From: Paramacrobiotus metropolitanus
Lineage: Eukaryota > Tardigrada > Eutardigrada > Parachela > Macrobiotidae
Reading direction: 5' to 3'
NCBI RefSeq assembly: GCF_019649055.1
Contig: NW_026570578.1
Span: 1 to 38,575 of the forward strand
Length of the DNA stretch: 38,575 nucleotides
A program made the translations under genes and the position numbers. The notes below the pieces were generated by a model. That model did not search any database and was not told where the DNA came from. It saw only the letters and a program-made list of their open reading frames with translations. Shown one piece after another: positions 1-10,873 of this stretch (positions are counted from its first letter, which is position 1; each line of letters opens with the position of its first letter).

Positions 1-93
1 AATCTGCGTCACCGACTAGAGACCATCACGGCTGTCCGTTGCATTGCGCCTGTCTGCTAGCTGCCGCCCGAGGAGGGTGTCCGTCGCTCTCCT

Positions 94-825
94 TCAGGAT
101 CGGGGCGCGGAGGTGGTAGGCGTGGTCGGCGTCTGCCACACGATCAGGTGCGAGCGGATACTGCGCGGCTCCGCGTTGCCGCCCGGAGAATCCTCCAGTC
201 CGCTCTCCGCACTGTCATCTGTGAACAATTTCCATACAGCAATACACTTCTTTGCGTGATGCAACAAGGGAAATTTTTGTTGCTGGTATTTGTCACAGTC
301 ATACGAATTTTCTCAAACGTAAATTTACGGTTGTTCAAACGACAAAACCTTTAAAATTATCGATACATCATAAAATTACAACTGAGCAAATTATTTTTTC
401 GGTAATATTGTAGGGAGTGAATTATTGTACATTGCAAAATGCTTCAATTAAAAACAATTTCATTATTATCCCACTATTACAAAGTCTTAACAAGGTTTAC
501 AGTTTCAATAAGCCGCACACAAAGCGTATGCAAACATGCACAAGCCATCACACTACAACACTGCTGCATTTCACCAGAGCTGTTACTTCAGTTAAACTGA
601 CTGATTGCGAGATATTCAGGTCCTTTCTAACCATTCTTAAGATAACCATTCTTAATGCACTGCATGAGCTATTTATTACTGAATAAATCTAATGAATTTA
701 TTTGGTCAATTTACCGTAGCGGAAGTCCACGTAGCCTTCACCCCCGGACACCAGCAGACTGGCGTCCTCCTGGCTGGCCTTCGGGTCGTTGCTGGAAGGC
801 GTGGCCCCGCCGAGTGTGTACGTTC
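94..825 (-). pseudogene. Duplicate copies of JIP3/4 exons 22 (715-825) and 23 (94-218), both still open
   Basis: Both exons have exactly the parental lengths, 111 and 125 bp, and keep their splice sites. Exon 22 retains the glycine-rich GGEGYVDF strand of the propeller, with three substitutions. Exon 23 still reads RSHLIVWQ and ends at TGA (94-96), where the parent uses TAA. The intron between them (219-714) lacks the hAT-type insertion present in the parental intron and so represents the unoccupied site, roughly at 465-490. Confidence 0.9.
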
Positions 826-908
826 CTGCATTGAGCAATCATTTTTAAATATCACTAATGCGTGCATTACGGATTGATGTCCCACGGGATCAGCGCAATA
901 CAACGCAC

Positions 909-1256
909 CGGGAATGGAGACGAAGAACTTGACCTCCTCCCGGCGTCCGTGATACGACACCTGCGCCAGGGGTCATCACACCCGGGCAGACACTTCGATA
1001 CGACTGGCCGCCTCCTTGTCCGGGTTGCTGGCATCTAAATTAATAACAGTAACAGTGATAATAAATGTATAATTTGGAGAAAAATTGTAAAATAAAATAT
1101 TAATGGAACAAAAAATGAAATAATAATGGAGTCTTACCTGGCGTGAAACTGAGGGGAATGAAGAGGAGGACGCCGGTGCTGGTGCCGATCCACAGGCGCG
1201 GCAGGAGGCCGACATGGCCGTGATGCGCACCAGCGAGATGCGCAAGCGACCCTTAC
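909..1256 (-). pseudogene. Duplicate copies of JIP3/4 exons 20 (1138-1256) and 21 (909-1034)
   Basis: The exon 20 copy is 119 bp against 120 in the parent: one base is lost just after the ITAMSASCR stretch, which shifts the frame. The exon 21 copy has the parental length of 126 bp, but only because a one-base gain and a one-base loss (near 973 and near 1000) cancel. The residues between them are scrambled, and the segment after them (SYHGRREEVKFFVSIP) is back in the ancestral frame. Confidence 0.88.
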
Positions 1257-1309
1257 CTAGCAGGCTAGCACAGATTAACTCATACTTCCGTAATACTGCA
1301 ATGACGTTC

Positions 1310-1340
1310 AAACACTAACAACATGTCTTAACAACGACAT
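1310..1340 (-). other. Deletion junction where exon 19 of the duplicated JIP3/4 copy has been lost
   Basis: Sequence left of about 1318 aligns with the parental intron near 16275, and sequence right of about 1325 resumes near 16560. The roughly 280 bp between, including all of exon 19 (16330-16501 in the parent), have no counterpart here. Exon 19 encodes one blade segment of the C-terminal propeller, so the loss alone would disrupt the product. Confidence 0.75.
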
Positions 1341-1706
1341 ATACCACTGAAAATAATCAGTATACATTTTACAACATCTATTTCCTGTGATTTAACCGAG
1401 CGTCCATGTTCATAAAAAAATTCATTAAGCGCAGCAGCATCCATGCATTACGTTAGCCACAAACACAAACTATTTCTACTCAAAAAGTTCATTTTTACAA
1501 CCGCAAATCTCCATTGCAGAGGCAAAGTATTAACGTTATTATTCTTTTCCCTGTGCTTACACGAGTTCATTGCTTTGTTCACAGCCATTACGCTACGACG
1601 ACTGTCAACCACTTTAGACACCATACAGTGGCATTCACAAAGCGGACGAAAAACTGTCACTTTATCGACCATTCAACGAGCTACTTTCCTTATCCACTGT
1701 ACCTAC

Positions 1707-1990
1707 CAGGATCTTCATGGAGAGGGGATCGACGACGTGGATCTTGTTCCGGCAACCGGCCCACACGCAGTCCCGTTGCTCACTGCCAGCCGCCCCCGGG
1801 CTGCGGCGGATGCCGGGGATGTAGTCGGGATAGGGCGGCGGGACGATGCTCATGGCGCGGATGGCGTGGTCGGCCTGGCCCAGACTCAGCAGGTGGTAGT
1901 TGGTCGTGTCCCACCAGCCACCCGGCTGCACCCGCCGGAACACCGCCACGCCCGTCCGCCAACGAGGCCAGCACGCGGCCCGTCGTATGT
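1707..1990 (-). pseudogene. Duplicate copy of JIP3/4 exon 18, nearly identical to the parent
   Basis: This aligns with parental exon 18 at 16990-17275 with only four substitutions in 284 bp, plus a 2-bp deletion near 1949 that breaks the frame close to the exon start. Downstream of the deletion the parental peptide reads through (GGWWDTTNYHLLSLGQ and CRNKIHVVDPLSMKIL). Flanking introns are strongly diverged between the copies, so this identity is out of line with the surroundings. Confidence 0.92.
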
Positions 1991-2793
1991 CTGCCGAAAT
2001 ACAGAAAACATTCAGCTTGGGCACTGCTACCTATATTAATTCACTACATACTCAGGCGAAAATATTATATGACTGCATTTCCACACGCCTGAAAATATAT
2101 CAATTCATGAATGTTATGATTATACTTTCTACTGAAATTATTACTGTTATTATATCCGAAATATTCCTTAATTATGGTCCTATGGATATCGTATTAGAAA
2201 GACGAAATTAGAATATGTATGGATTCATAGATATTCTCTATTGTTTTACACATAAAGCGACAAAGAAAATACGATAACCATAACGTACTAGCGCTTTTAC
2301 AAGGTGTTTCCATTACCGAAATTTCTCGTACCAGTTACGAGGAACTCACTTTTGAGAAGAAATGAAGCCGTTACACAAACACATTGTGTATAACATGTTC
2401 TACTACTCGCATAATAGTATTAAAGCTCTTAAAATTTTGTTTGAATAAATCAAAACTGTTGTCCAAATAGAACGTGAGATTTTCATAGAAAGAAGAAAAA
2501 CAATCATCACATCGTTATAGTTTGCTATCAGTTCTCATTTCTCAACGGTACGGTCAGCGATTTCGTTCGTTCTTTTCTGGCCCGTCAGCCATTATTCTAC
2601 GAAAATCACATACCGGACAGTATGTCCAGCACACTATGTACAGAGTACATATCTTAAGAGTGCCAGTTCACCCATGGCTATACTGACTTACTAACTTCTT
2701 TAAATTCGATACAATCATAAAGGTTGTATTATCCAACTAATTATTTACGAATTCTAGGTTAATTACTGACATTTCGCCGAGCGTAGCACTCAC

Positions 2794-3102
2794 ACAATGC
2801 AGAGGACCGCGTCGTCCAGGATCACCTTGCTGAGGCGTTTGCGATATATCCGCGACGCGTGATAAATGTACAACCTGCATCAAGGCGTCAGTGTTCAGTG
2901 GAGCGGTGCCATACACGTCATTACACGAAACTGTTCCAATATGATCGTTGAAATTACCCACGATTCTGACTGCCGATCCACACGGTACCTCCACCCGGGC
3001 GCGGCCCAGATCGGAGTCAACGGGAATGTGGTCACTACAGCTCTCCGCACTGGGATCACTTCGCGCTCATCTCGCTCGACAGATCCGCTGTTGCATTGTT
3101 CA
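2794..3102 (-). pseudogene. Duplicate copies of JIP3/4 exons 16 (2958-3102) and 17 (2794-2874)
   Basis: The exon 17 copy has the parental length of 81 bp and stays open. The exon 16 copy is 145 bp against 148: a two-base loss near 3058 and a one-base loss near 2987 together restore the frame, leaving a shifted segment between them that contains most of the exon. Splice acceptors are conserved as TAG or CAG variants. Confidence 0.87.
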
Positions 3103-3528
3103 CTGCAACACAATCACCATTGTTCGATCATTTTTATTAGTGTAAATCAGCGCAGGCATGTTGTTATGTATACTGGCTATTGTCGATAAAGTTTACATCA
3201 CCATTGTTACCGCGGTCGCTCTGTATTCTGGTCGATTAATTCTCCACTAACAAAATGCAATAATAGATACACCTTCGCGGTGGAGATTTTTGGATTATTT
3301 GCTCATAAGGTCAATTAGGTATTTTCCAAATTAAATGAAATTAGCTGTGCATTATTTTGCATACTGGTTATATTAATAAAGACTGTCAAAATTCGTTATT
3401 ACTGAGCTTCAGTTATTTGTCTTCCTATTATGTACACTCAAATTCCGTTTATTCACTTTATTGCAGCTTATTTTCTAACAAATCGGACCAGCTCGGTCGT
3501 TGTCGTTCACTTTCGGAATAAAACTCAC

Positions 3529-4438
3529 CGCTTGCGTCGCTGGGCAGTGCATTGCTTGCCATAGTCCCACCGCTGCGCTGGCAACGCTCTTGACCGGCGG
3601 CGACGATCCCGTCGCGCAGGACACGAAGAGAATATTCCCCAGATCCGTACTGCGTCCCCGTCCGCCGGTGCTCATTAGCGGATGTTCGATGGCCTTCTTC
3701 TCGGACTGGCCTCCGGCTTCTCCACCGGCACCGGGATCTCCACGTCGTCATGAATGCCTACAGACAGCGTACAGCAACTCGATAGAAAACAGCCACTTTA
3801 AATCAGCCACTATGTAGTCACAAGTACAGATACTGCTCTATCATACACTGATAATATCATAGTACAGAGGTTGCGCCTTAAAGTTCGACTAAATTGAGGC
3901 AGTTCCTAACGGCATCATGAAAACAATTTCAAAATTAATTTACGGTAAATTTTCGACCTGAAATAACTCCTCCCAGCAAGAAAACCAAGCAAGATGCACA
4001 ATAAAAACTGACCATAACTTCACAATATAATCATCGTACTGGAAATCCCAGTCGCTGTACGTAAGCAACGTAACCAACGGGTAATTCGCAATTTTTATCC
4101 GAACTACATTTTTTACCTAATTACCGGAGAACAAAATGTGATTATTAAAACAATACCAAACCGATTTCTCCCTCGTTATTATCGATTTCTCCCTCGTCCA
4201 ATGGCTCACCTGGAACGTAACCCATGCACAGTAGATGCGATGAACAGACGGGGAAGCTCTCGGTTGGCGTCCATGACGGTCACCTTGCCACTGGAGCACT
4301 GGAGTGGGTGGAACTGCAGATCCAGATGACGGACGAGGCGGCTGCGTACGCCTGTTCGCGCAGGGCATCGGCGCCCGGTTCGGTCGCATCGGCGGTCGGC
4401 GTGCGTGGTGGCAGTTAAATGCCCACTGCACACCAGAT
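3529..4438 (-). pseudogene. Duplicate copies of JIP3/4 exons 14 (4210-4438) and 15 (3529-3757)
   Basis: The exon 14 copy opens with the conserved IWCAVGI but the next codon is TAA where the parent has CAG. It also has an 8-bp direct duplication near 4296 and a deletion of around 16 bp near 4255. The exon 15 copy is 229 bp against 231, with two separate one-base losses, one of them in the segment encoding EASPEKKAIEH. Identity to the parental exons is only around 88-90 per cent by eye, clearly lower than for exon 18. Confidence 0.9.
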
Positions 4439-4692
4439 CTACAACCAAACAAACGTAGAATACTGGCTTCTTGCAGCCGCCTGCTCGTCTAAATTCAGGT
4501 TTGACAGTGTACCATGAACGATACATCATATTGTGGTATATTTCGTAAATACTTAATTTTTTAAATAATGCAAATGTACATTTATGTACGTTTATAATTG
4601 CCTATTGTTTTGGTAATATAGTTTTAATGTCAAACTTTTATATTAGTTATTTTACATAATTCCATTTTATTCACTTTAATTTTCGCGCGTAC

Positions 4693-5877
4693 CTTCATAT
4701 CGGGATCCTTCTCCACCAACGGCCGGGAGTAGAGAGGCTTCGGGACGACGACACTGCCAAACACAATACCAGCTCCGCTTGCCGCGACCACCGGCACACT
4801 CCATCCGAACGCCTGCACCGCCCACTCGGCGTCTCCTTCCCGGCCGATCGCCCTGAATTATGGACCCACAGGATCCCCGGTCGCCGGTGGGAGGACTTTC
4901 CTGCGGCGTCCCGCCGTTCTCCGCCGCCGTAGCAATCCTAAAACCGCGTGTTAGCGCACACCAACGCAGAAATAATGCCAACTACGTGATGCAAAAAATA
5001 AGACCCAGTACCCACCGTTTATAATGTTCCTGGAGGTCGACGACGTCGGCGGTGTCGATGGGCGCCGCTTCCGAGGCGGGAGGAGATCGCGACGCGGTGC
5101 TCTACTGCGAGGGGACATGGTGCCGCCGCCCGGCGAGGGCAGGAGGGTGTGGTCGTTGTTGTAGCGGACGGCGCTGTTCTCGCGGCTGCCGGTGCTCCCA
5201 AACAGGCCACTGAAGCTGAAAAACGAATGCTACATTATGACATATCCCAATTAAACATCCTGCATCACTGTATCGCATACGCTTCTTTGCTCAATTGATT
5301 ATTAATTTACTCTGTTAACCGACAAAAGGAAAAAAATTATCGACAAATGAACACAAAGATAACGAAAGAAAAATGCATATACCCAATTATTCGATATTTA
5401 TCATAATCGTTAAAGGGTTTATCATTTCAAATAAACCGGAAGATCATCTTAGATCCATCACACTACGTGAATGCATGCAATACTAGTATAACTTATAATA
5501 ACGATCCGATGAACAATCCGAGCGGCGATTTTCATTATATTATTCTTTTTCCAGCCGGCCTGTATTTTTGATACTTTTGCATTTATTCATCACGCTGCCA
5601 CTTACAATTTGAAGAAGCTGGACCGGCCGCGGCGCTGCTGCACGACGACGCGCTGATTCTGTGAGAGTATGGCGCGCATCTCGTCCTGGAGCTCCATGAA
5701 CTGCTCCTTGTACTTGTTCTTCTCCTGCACCAACCGCGTCACCTCCTCGCATGAAGCGCTTCTGATGCGCATGCGGCACCAGCGCGTTCTTGCCTTCTAA
5801 ATGGACGATGCGCTCCTTCAGCTTGTTCTCCACTTCTTGTAGCGAGGCGTTCTCTTCGCGGTAGCATCTCTTTCGCA
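4693..5877 (-). pseudogene. Duplicate copies of JIP3/4 exons 11 (5606-5877), 12 (5016-5215) and 13 (4693-4937)
   Basis: The exon 11 copy is 61 bp shorter than the parent. About 60 bp of the leucine-zipper segment is missing, and a further base is lost right after the RH2-like QKRF, so the frame breaks there. The exon 12 copy has lost one C from a run and carries TAG at an aligned CAG codon. The exon 13 copy has a 2-bp gain and a 1-bp loss, leaving VQAFGWSVPVV and PLYSRPLVEKDPDMK in a different frame from the start of the exon. Confidence 0.9.
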
Positions 5878-6455
5878 CTGAAAAGCGAGCTGGCACAGTA
5901 ATTTACGAAAACAACGGAATATTAATCAACATCATGCACGAAAATGTCAAACAAACACCAGACCGACCCAAAATAAAGCTCAAACGATTTTCTTTACTTT
6001 TTAGAAATTCACATAGCAAGAAGTCGCTGCAGAAGCACTCTTCTTAGGTAGCGAACAATTCGCGTTACCGATAGTATATCCAGCCACTGCGTACAGTTTA
6101 AAAAAGTAAAAAGTAAAAGACAGAAAAGATAATACTTTATTATCTTTTTAACACAAGGTGCAAGCGCGGGTACCTCCTTTACGGTAAAAATTTAAACTCT
6201 CAAACAATTACATTCAATCAAGGACAGAATGATCCGTTCTGGAGATTACAGCGAGCAAGAAGTGAAAAGAAGTTGAATCAATAAGCCATAAATCTGAATC
6301 ATTTTAAGCAGTATTTCGGTAATGCACTTATTCGTTATACTGATGGTTTTACCATAAAGTATAAGCCATAAAACTACGTTGCCGAACATGATCAAAGTGG
6401 CAGGAAACACAGCCAGAGCGACAACTGGCATACTTCGAAGTATCATAAACAAAAT

Positions 6456-6512
6456 ACCTGGAAAATTCGTCAAACGGACTGACGGGATCTTCCCCGGTTT
6501 GCTACACCAGGC
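6456..6512 (-). pseudogene. Remnant of duplicated JIP3/4 exon 10; right limit of the duplication
   Basis: A weak match to parental exon 10 (21880-21936) is recognisable from the ACCTGG splice end and the adjacent CGGCTAAT intron sequence, but the reading frame is gone. Recognisable homology fades out by about 6560, before any copy of exon 9. This places the duplication breakpoint in the intron between exons 9 and 10, or means older flanking sequence has decayed. Confidence 0.65.
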
Positions 6513-6559
6513 GGCTAATAAATGACGAACTCCTCAGAATTAACAGCGCCTTATAAAGG

Positions 6560-8253
6560 AGGGTAATAAACAACAATCCGTCAAGTTTTTGGAAAAGTTC
6601 ACTAATTCTGGTTTTGGGTTTTGGCAGCTTCCTAGTGGGATTGCAGCGTTTCGGAAAATGTTACAGTTATGCGTACTGCGTACATGTCGGTGTATACGAC
6701 ATATGCCGTGGTTTCTCTTTGTGATTATCGATGTTGTATGATCGCATAATTATGCTACATCACTTAAATGGAGCCCTGGTATCTAGGCAACCGGAAACTT
6801 GTCACTAGCGACACGCCCGGGTGTACACCCATTGCTTCGGGATCAGTGGCAAGTGACAACGCGTAAACGATCAAACCGGTTGTAAGTGCTATTTTCGATA
6901 ACTTTTGTGATTTGAAGACTGTTGCGCTTATTAACATGGTTCCACGCTGTGACCCTATAGTGTTTTTACAATCACTTCATCTGCCGCCAGCGTAAATTTT
7001 ACTGATTGGCTCAGTAATGGTTATTTTCCCAGAGTTAATAGAAGACCATAATTTTTTTTGCTGATTTGGGATACACAATATTCGGATGTTTGTGCGTTTG
7101 CCTTGTTTTTGTCACCCTTTATGTGAGCTTCTCTCACTCTGATTTGATTATTTGCCGACAAATTACAAGGTATGCAGGACAACTCGACACTACTTACCTA
7201 ATAAAAATATAACGCGGTGAAAGCCCCGTATGCCACTGTGGTGTATGTGCTGTGAGAGTGCATCGTAACTTTATTGTCAAGTATCGTAGCGCGATCGGGA
7301 GTAACTGAATGAATAGGAAAGTCGAGAACCGTAGCTGGCAGAGAAGAGAAGATAGTTGCTAAAAAGTATGTAAAGAAAGGAAATCACGAGAACCAGAAGA
7401 CTAATACATTACAGCCACCTTTATACCACCGTTCGCTCTTTGTAATACCTTTGTCATCCCACTGTTGACTCCGCATACCACAATTTTTTTTATTTTTTTA
7501 TCGATAATTTTCGTGAAATAATACAGTTTGGTGCATCAGAATGATTTGCATGACTATAAACCAAGAAATACTGACCGATGCCATTGGCGTCCTCGCACTA
7601 AATTGCATACAGGCAGAACCGTTCAACGTTAACATTGTAGGTTGCATCCGGGATCGGCACTTCGGGTGTTTGCTTGTACTGCTTCTTCGTACCGTAGGTT
7701 GCAGTACCTTAACGGTTTTTAACTTGCAGTCTTTGTATTTCTTAACTTTCAGATTCTCAACCTTTTCAGTATTTATTAGATATTTAAAAATGGAGATTGG
7801 CGGTATGCGGAGTTAAACGTGGTTCATATGCTCTTATCAGTTTTATTAATAATTTACACTTTATTTCGTTTTTTTCGTAACAACTCCAGCGGTCAGCAGA
7901 ACGCTTATACTTTCGATTATATTTTTACATCCATTTTTTGTTTACATGAATGGTTATACATTTATTTTAATGTGTTTGCAACTTTACGTTTAGCCTACAG
8001 TTAGTGGTTTGCGTTTGCAATGGATACGTGAATTATCGAAGTGAACCACCTGATCCGGCGGCCCGTCTCGGTCGTTGTTCGGGCGTCATACCATTCATAC
8101 AGAATTCAAACTCATCAGCGGCATTTTGTAAACTGGCGCCTTCGACCTTTGCCGATCGATATCAGCGAAAACGCGTGCCACTATGCATCTAGTATCTATG
8201 AAGCTACTCAACGGTTAGGCTTCGGTGGCCACTGCGATTGTTTTTTCCCAGTC
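6560..8253. other. Spacer between the two JIP3/4 copies, no gene recognised
   Basis: AT-rich DNA with only short open frames that show no coding character. The one structured item is the imperfect inverted repeat listed at 7465-7816. Confidence 0.5.
7465..7816. repeat. Possible short inverted-repeat element (about 350 bp)
   Basis: TTGACTCCGCATACC at 7465-7479 faces its near-complement GGTATGCGGAGTTAA at 7802-7816. Twelve bases pair perfectly, and the match continues imperfectly inward (CAAT then a T-rich run) and a few bases outward. A short open frame inside has no recognisable product. No clear target duplication was found, so this is a candidate MITE only. Confidence 0.4.
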
Positions 8254-8259
8254 GACGAG
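8254..8259. repeat. Left 6-bp target-site duplication GACGAG
   Basis: This is identical to 11342-11347 and directly abuts the left inverted terminus that starts at 8260. Confidence 0.8.
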
Positions 8260-8322
8260 TGTAGCCGGCAGGAAGGTGGACGGGTGGATGGTGGATCCTC
8301 AATGAAGGTCATCCACCTTTCT
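8260..8322 (+). repeat. Left 63-bp terminal inverted repeat
   Basis: This pairs with 11279-11341 at 62 of 63 positions; the mismatch is C against T in the GGATCCTCAATG segment. It runs straight into the first copy of the internal repeat unit. Confidence 0.88.
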
Positions 8323-8432
8323 CAAAAGGTCATCCACCTTTCTCATCAACCTTTCTGTTAAGGTCATCCACCTTTCTGGAAAGGTCATCCACCTTTCTCA
8401 TCCACCTTTCTGGAAAGGTCATCCACCTTTCT
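8305..8432 (+). repeat. Array of the 18-20-bp unit, left-end orientation
   Basis: Five full copies of AAAGGTCATCCACCTTTCT are present, plus two partial ones, separated by one to a few bases. After the last copy the sequence CTGCCGGC briefly echoes the element terminus, suggesting a rearranged end. Confidence 0.9.
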
Positions 8433-9280
8433 GCCGGCGATACATATCCATTGATCTCACTACGATGACATTTTTCACATTGTATTTTTTTGAGAGCAAA
8501 AAATCTTTTCGCCAGCTCGCTGAGGGTCGGCCAAGTTTACCTTTGTCTTTTCTTTGCTTTTGCCTTTTCACTCTGGTTGTTTCAACATTACCTTTACCTC
8601 TGCCGCCGCGAAAACTTTTCCGGCCGAATTAGCCATCCCAAAAAGTCGTTTGAAATAACCTTGACCGTTTCCTTTAACATTTACATAGTAGACTGCCGTC
8701 TAACACTTTACCGTCTCTGGACTTTATTGGTGTTTTACCGCATTTACACAGTTTTTTAAATAATACAGTGTCCGACTTGAACATTGTAAACGAAGTTGTG
8801 TGTTAGTTTTAACATAAACAAATATTCAATATAAATCACCCATCAAAATCACTAATTTGCCCTTCACTATTTACATGGGCATTATTTCAGGTAAATCGGC
8901 AATCAAAATTCAAATTTTAAAAATTATAATAATCAAATTATAATTTATTTATCGCCGGTTAAAATTTAATGGTTAATGGTTTTCCATCATTGTACAGAAT
9001 CATTGTAAAACTAACACTCTAAAAACTAAAACTAACATTTAGAAATTTTTAGTAAAGAAAGGTTTTATGAAAGGTAAAGGTAAAGTTGAAAAAGGCAAAC
9101 TGAAACGGCATAGGCAACGGTGCGGCAAAGGTATAGTAGGCCTACCCCCAAAAACGCCTTTTTGCCTTTTTAATCCGAATCATCATTTTTGCCATTCGGA
9201 CTGGCAGAAAGGCTGATGCGCACAATGGCGCCAAGCAAAGATCGAAGTATTTCGCCTTGCATAATGATGAATTATTTTTG

Positions 9281-9360
9281 AAGAATGGTGGATGACCTTT
9301 GAAAAAAGGTGGACGTCCTTTAAAAAATGGTAGATGAGCTTTGAAGGAGTGTGGATGATT
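9281..9360 (-). repeat. Degenerate internal array of the same unit
   Basis: About four diverged copies of GAAAGGTGGATGACCTTT are present, in the orientation of the right-end arrays. Confidence 0.75.
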
Positions 9361-10067
9361 TTCGGCGGAACATGGGATGCCGAAATCAAAGAAACAGTGG
9401 TGGAAAGCGATTAAGTGGCATGCCTTTCTTTCGTAGGTAAAAGACAAACCGTAATTGTGGGAACTTAGTGTAGGGTACTGATTGCGAGCGGAAGTCGCTT
9501 ATATAAATTAACACTGGCGCTTCGCGTTTGGCCATTTTTCCGGTGACTTAGTTTGTGTAGCAAGCTAAGATTCTGTTTTCTCAACTTACTCCAGTATTAC
9601 TGATCGTGCTTTCAGGGTCGGTATATTAGCCAATGTGCGAAATTTATTTGAGATATGTAATTTGGTGAATTATGAAAATGATAAATGACAAAACAAAAGG
9701 TTGACACGCTGGCGTAACTCTTAGCCCCGCATTTCGAAACTGCCATGCGTGGCCCAAAGACCAAAATTTAATTTTGTTTCAGATCTTGCGAAGCGTTTTC
9801 GGGAGCAGTCTGATGAAATGTGCGCAAAGTCAATTTAGATACAGCGTTGCAGTATGAAAATACTCCGCGGCATGGTGCGCAGTATTCCCGGCAGCGGAAA
9901 GCAATCGACAAACTCACTTTCTGCTCTGGGATTTTCTTGGGGTTTTTTAGAAGTCTACAACTTCAGCTTAGTTATTTTGTAATTAATCTGCTATCGATTA
10001 TGTTTTGGTTGTTAGTTAATGGATATAGCAGTGAACAGCAATTGCTACAATTTGCAATACCTTTCCA

Positions 10068-10207
10068 GAAATGTGGATGGCCTTTATAAAAAGGTGGGTG
10101 ACTTTTAACGAAAGGTGGATGACCTTTATATAAAGGTGGATGACCTTTAAAGAAAGGTGGATGACTTTTGCAGAAAGGTGGATGACCTTTACAGAAAGGT
10201 GGACTAC
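10068..10207 (-). repeat. Seven-copy array of the 18-20-bp unit
   Basis: Seven tandem copies of the GAAAGGTGGATGACCTTTA unit occur here, most differing by one to three bases. Read on the minus strand they give an open frame with repeated KVIHLS hexapeptides, which is a by-product of the repeat length. Confidence 0.9.
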
Positions 10208-10429
10208 CATAACAACACTCACTTAAGGTGCTACAACGTCTCCACTTGAGTTTGCCTTGCTGTTAGTGGTCCAGAAGTGAACTGTTTGTAATGCAAGAAT
10301 TTCTGTGCACAAAAGGTTTGCAAAAAATCACGTATACGTAAGTTGCGCGAACACGGCCACCAGATTAGGACGTTGTTGTATTTCCGCCTTCATCCCCAAG
10401 AGCTACGTTCCGTTCTGTCATGCACATTT

Positions 10430-10865
10430 AGTTGCATTTTCCTGATAGGTGCAGCTTTGCACATGGTACAAGACAGACCATACATTATGGCCACCGCCGC
10501 TCTGAGCGCAAATTGTTACGGTATTCCTAGTTTCCTACTTAATTAAATGTCTCCAGATGCACACCAGGACGCCGACGGTAGATCAGTGACTACCAAAAAC
10601 AACTCGGCAGAAAAGGTGTGTACGACTGCTAGAATAATTCAAGCATATTGTTTACCATAAAGGATAGCAATTACTGAAAAATTGTTGTAACGAATGCCAA
10701 TGATGAGAAAGCACAAAGTTGACAGGTTCGACAATCGACAGAAAGGTGGATGACCTTTGCAAAAAGGTGGATAACCTTTTCAAAAAGGTGGATGACTTTT
10801 GCAAAAAGGTGGATGACCTTCATTGAAGATCCACCATCCACCCGTCCACCTTCCTGCCGGCTACA
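10430..10865. repeat. First copy of a tandemly duplicated right-end segment
   Basis: This matches 10874-11341 along most of its length, including a conserved block around GACGCCGACGGTAGATCAGT, a four-copy repeat array (10741-10820) and a complete copy of the element terminus ending in GGCTACA at 10865. It shows that the right end of the element was duplicated in place. Confidence 0.85.
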
Positions 10866-10873
10866 CACAACTA

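Larger units (their letters stand above)
94..6512 (-). pseudogene. Degenerate tandem duplicate of the 3' two-thirds of the JIP3/JIP4 gene
   Basis: Exon by exon, this region matches exons 10-23 of the intact JIP3/4 gene at 13733-21936, in the same order and on the same strand. It has no counterpart of exons 1-9, so it has neither the original start codon nor the RH1 domain. Most splice sites survive, which marks it as an unprocessed duplicate and not a retrocopy. It cannot encode the scaffold: exon 19 is missing, exon 14 carries an in-frame TAA, and exons 11, 12, 13, 15, 18 and 20 have net frameshifts. Exons are far more similar to the parent than introns are, so the copy probably stayed constrained or was converted for some time before decaying. 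Some single-base indels could be assembly errors, but the exon loss and a roughly 60-bp deletion cannot. Left of position 1 the homology may continue outside the window. Confidence 0.93.

Noticed and set aside
1662-2024. Long minus-strand open frame as an independent gene
   Set aside because: It is the duplicated copy of JIP3/4 exon 18 plus flanking intron, with a frame-breaking 2-bp deletion.
94-6512. The duplicated exons as an alternative 3' end of the JIP3/4 gene
   Set aside because: The in-frame TAA in exon 14, several frameshifts and loss of exon 19 prevent a full-length propeller; only exons near the stop remain open.
8305-8432. Regularly repeated unit reminiscent of a CRISPR array
   Set aside because: Units are almost contiguous, with spacers of one to a few bases, and the sequence is clearly animal nuclear DNA; the arrays belong to a transposon.
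10016-10222. Minus-strand open frame with repeated KVIHLS hexapeptides
   Set aside because: It is produced by the repeat unit having a length divisible by three in this array; it has no start context and disappears in the other arrays.
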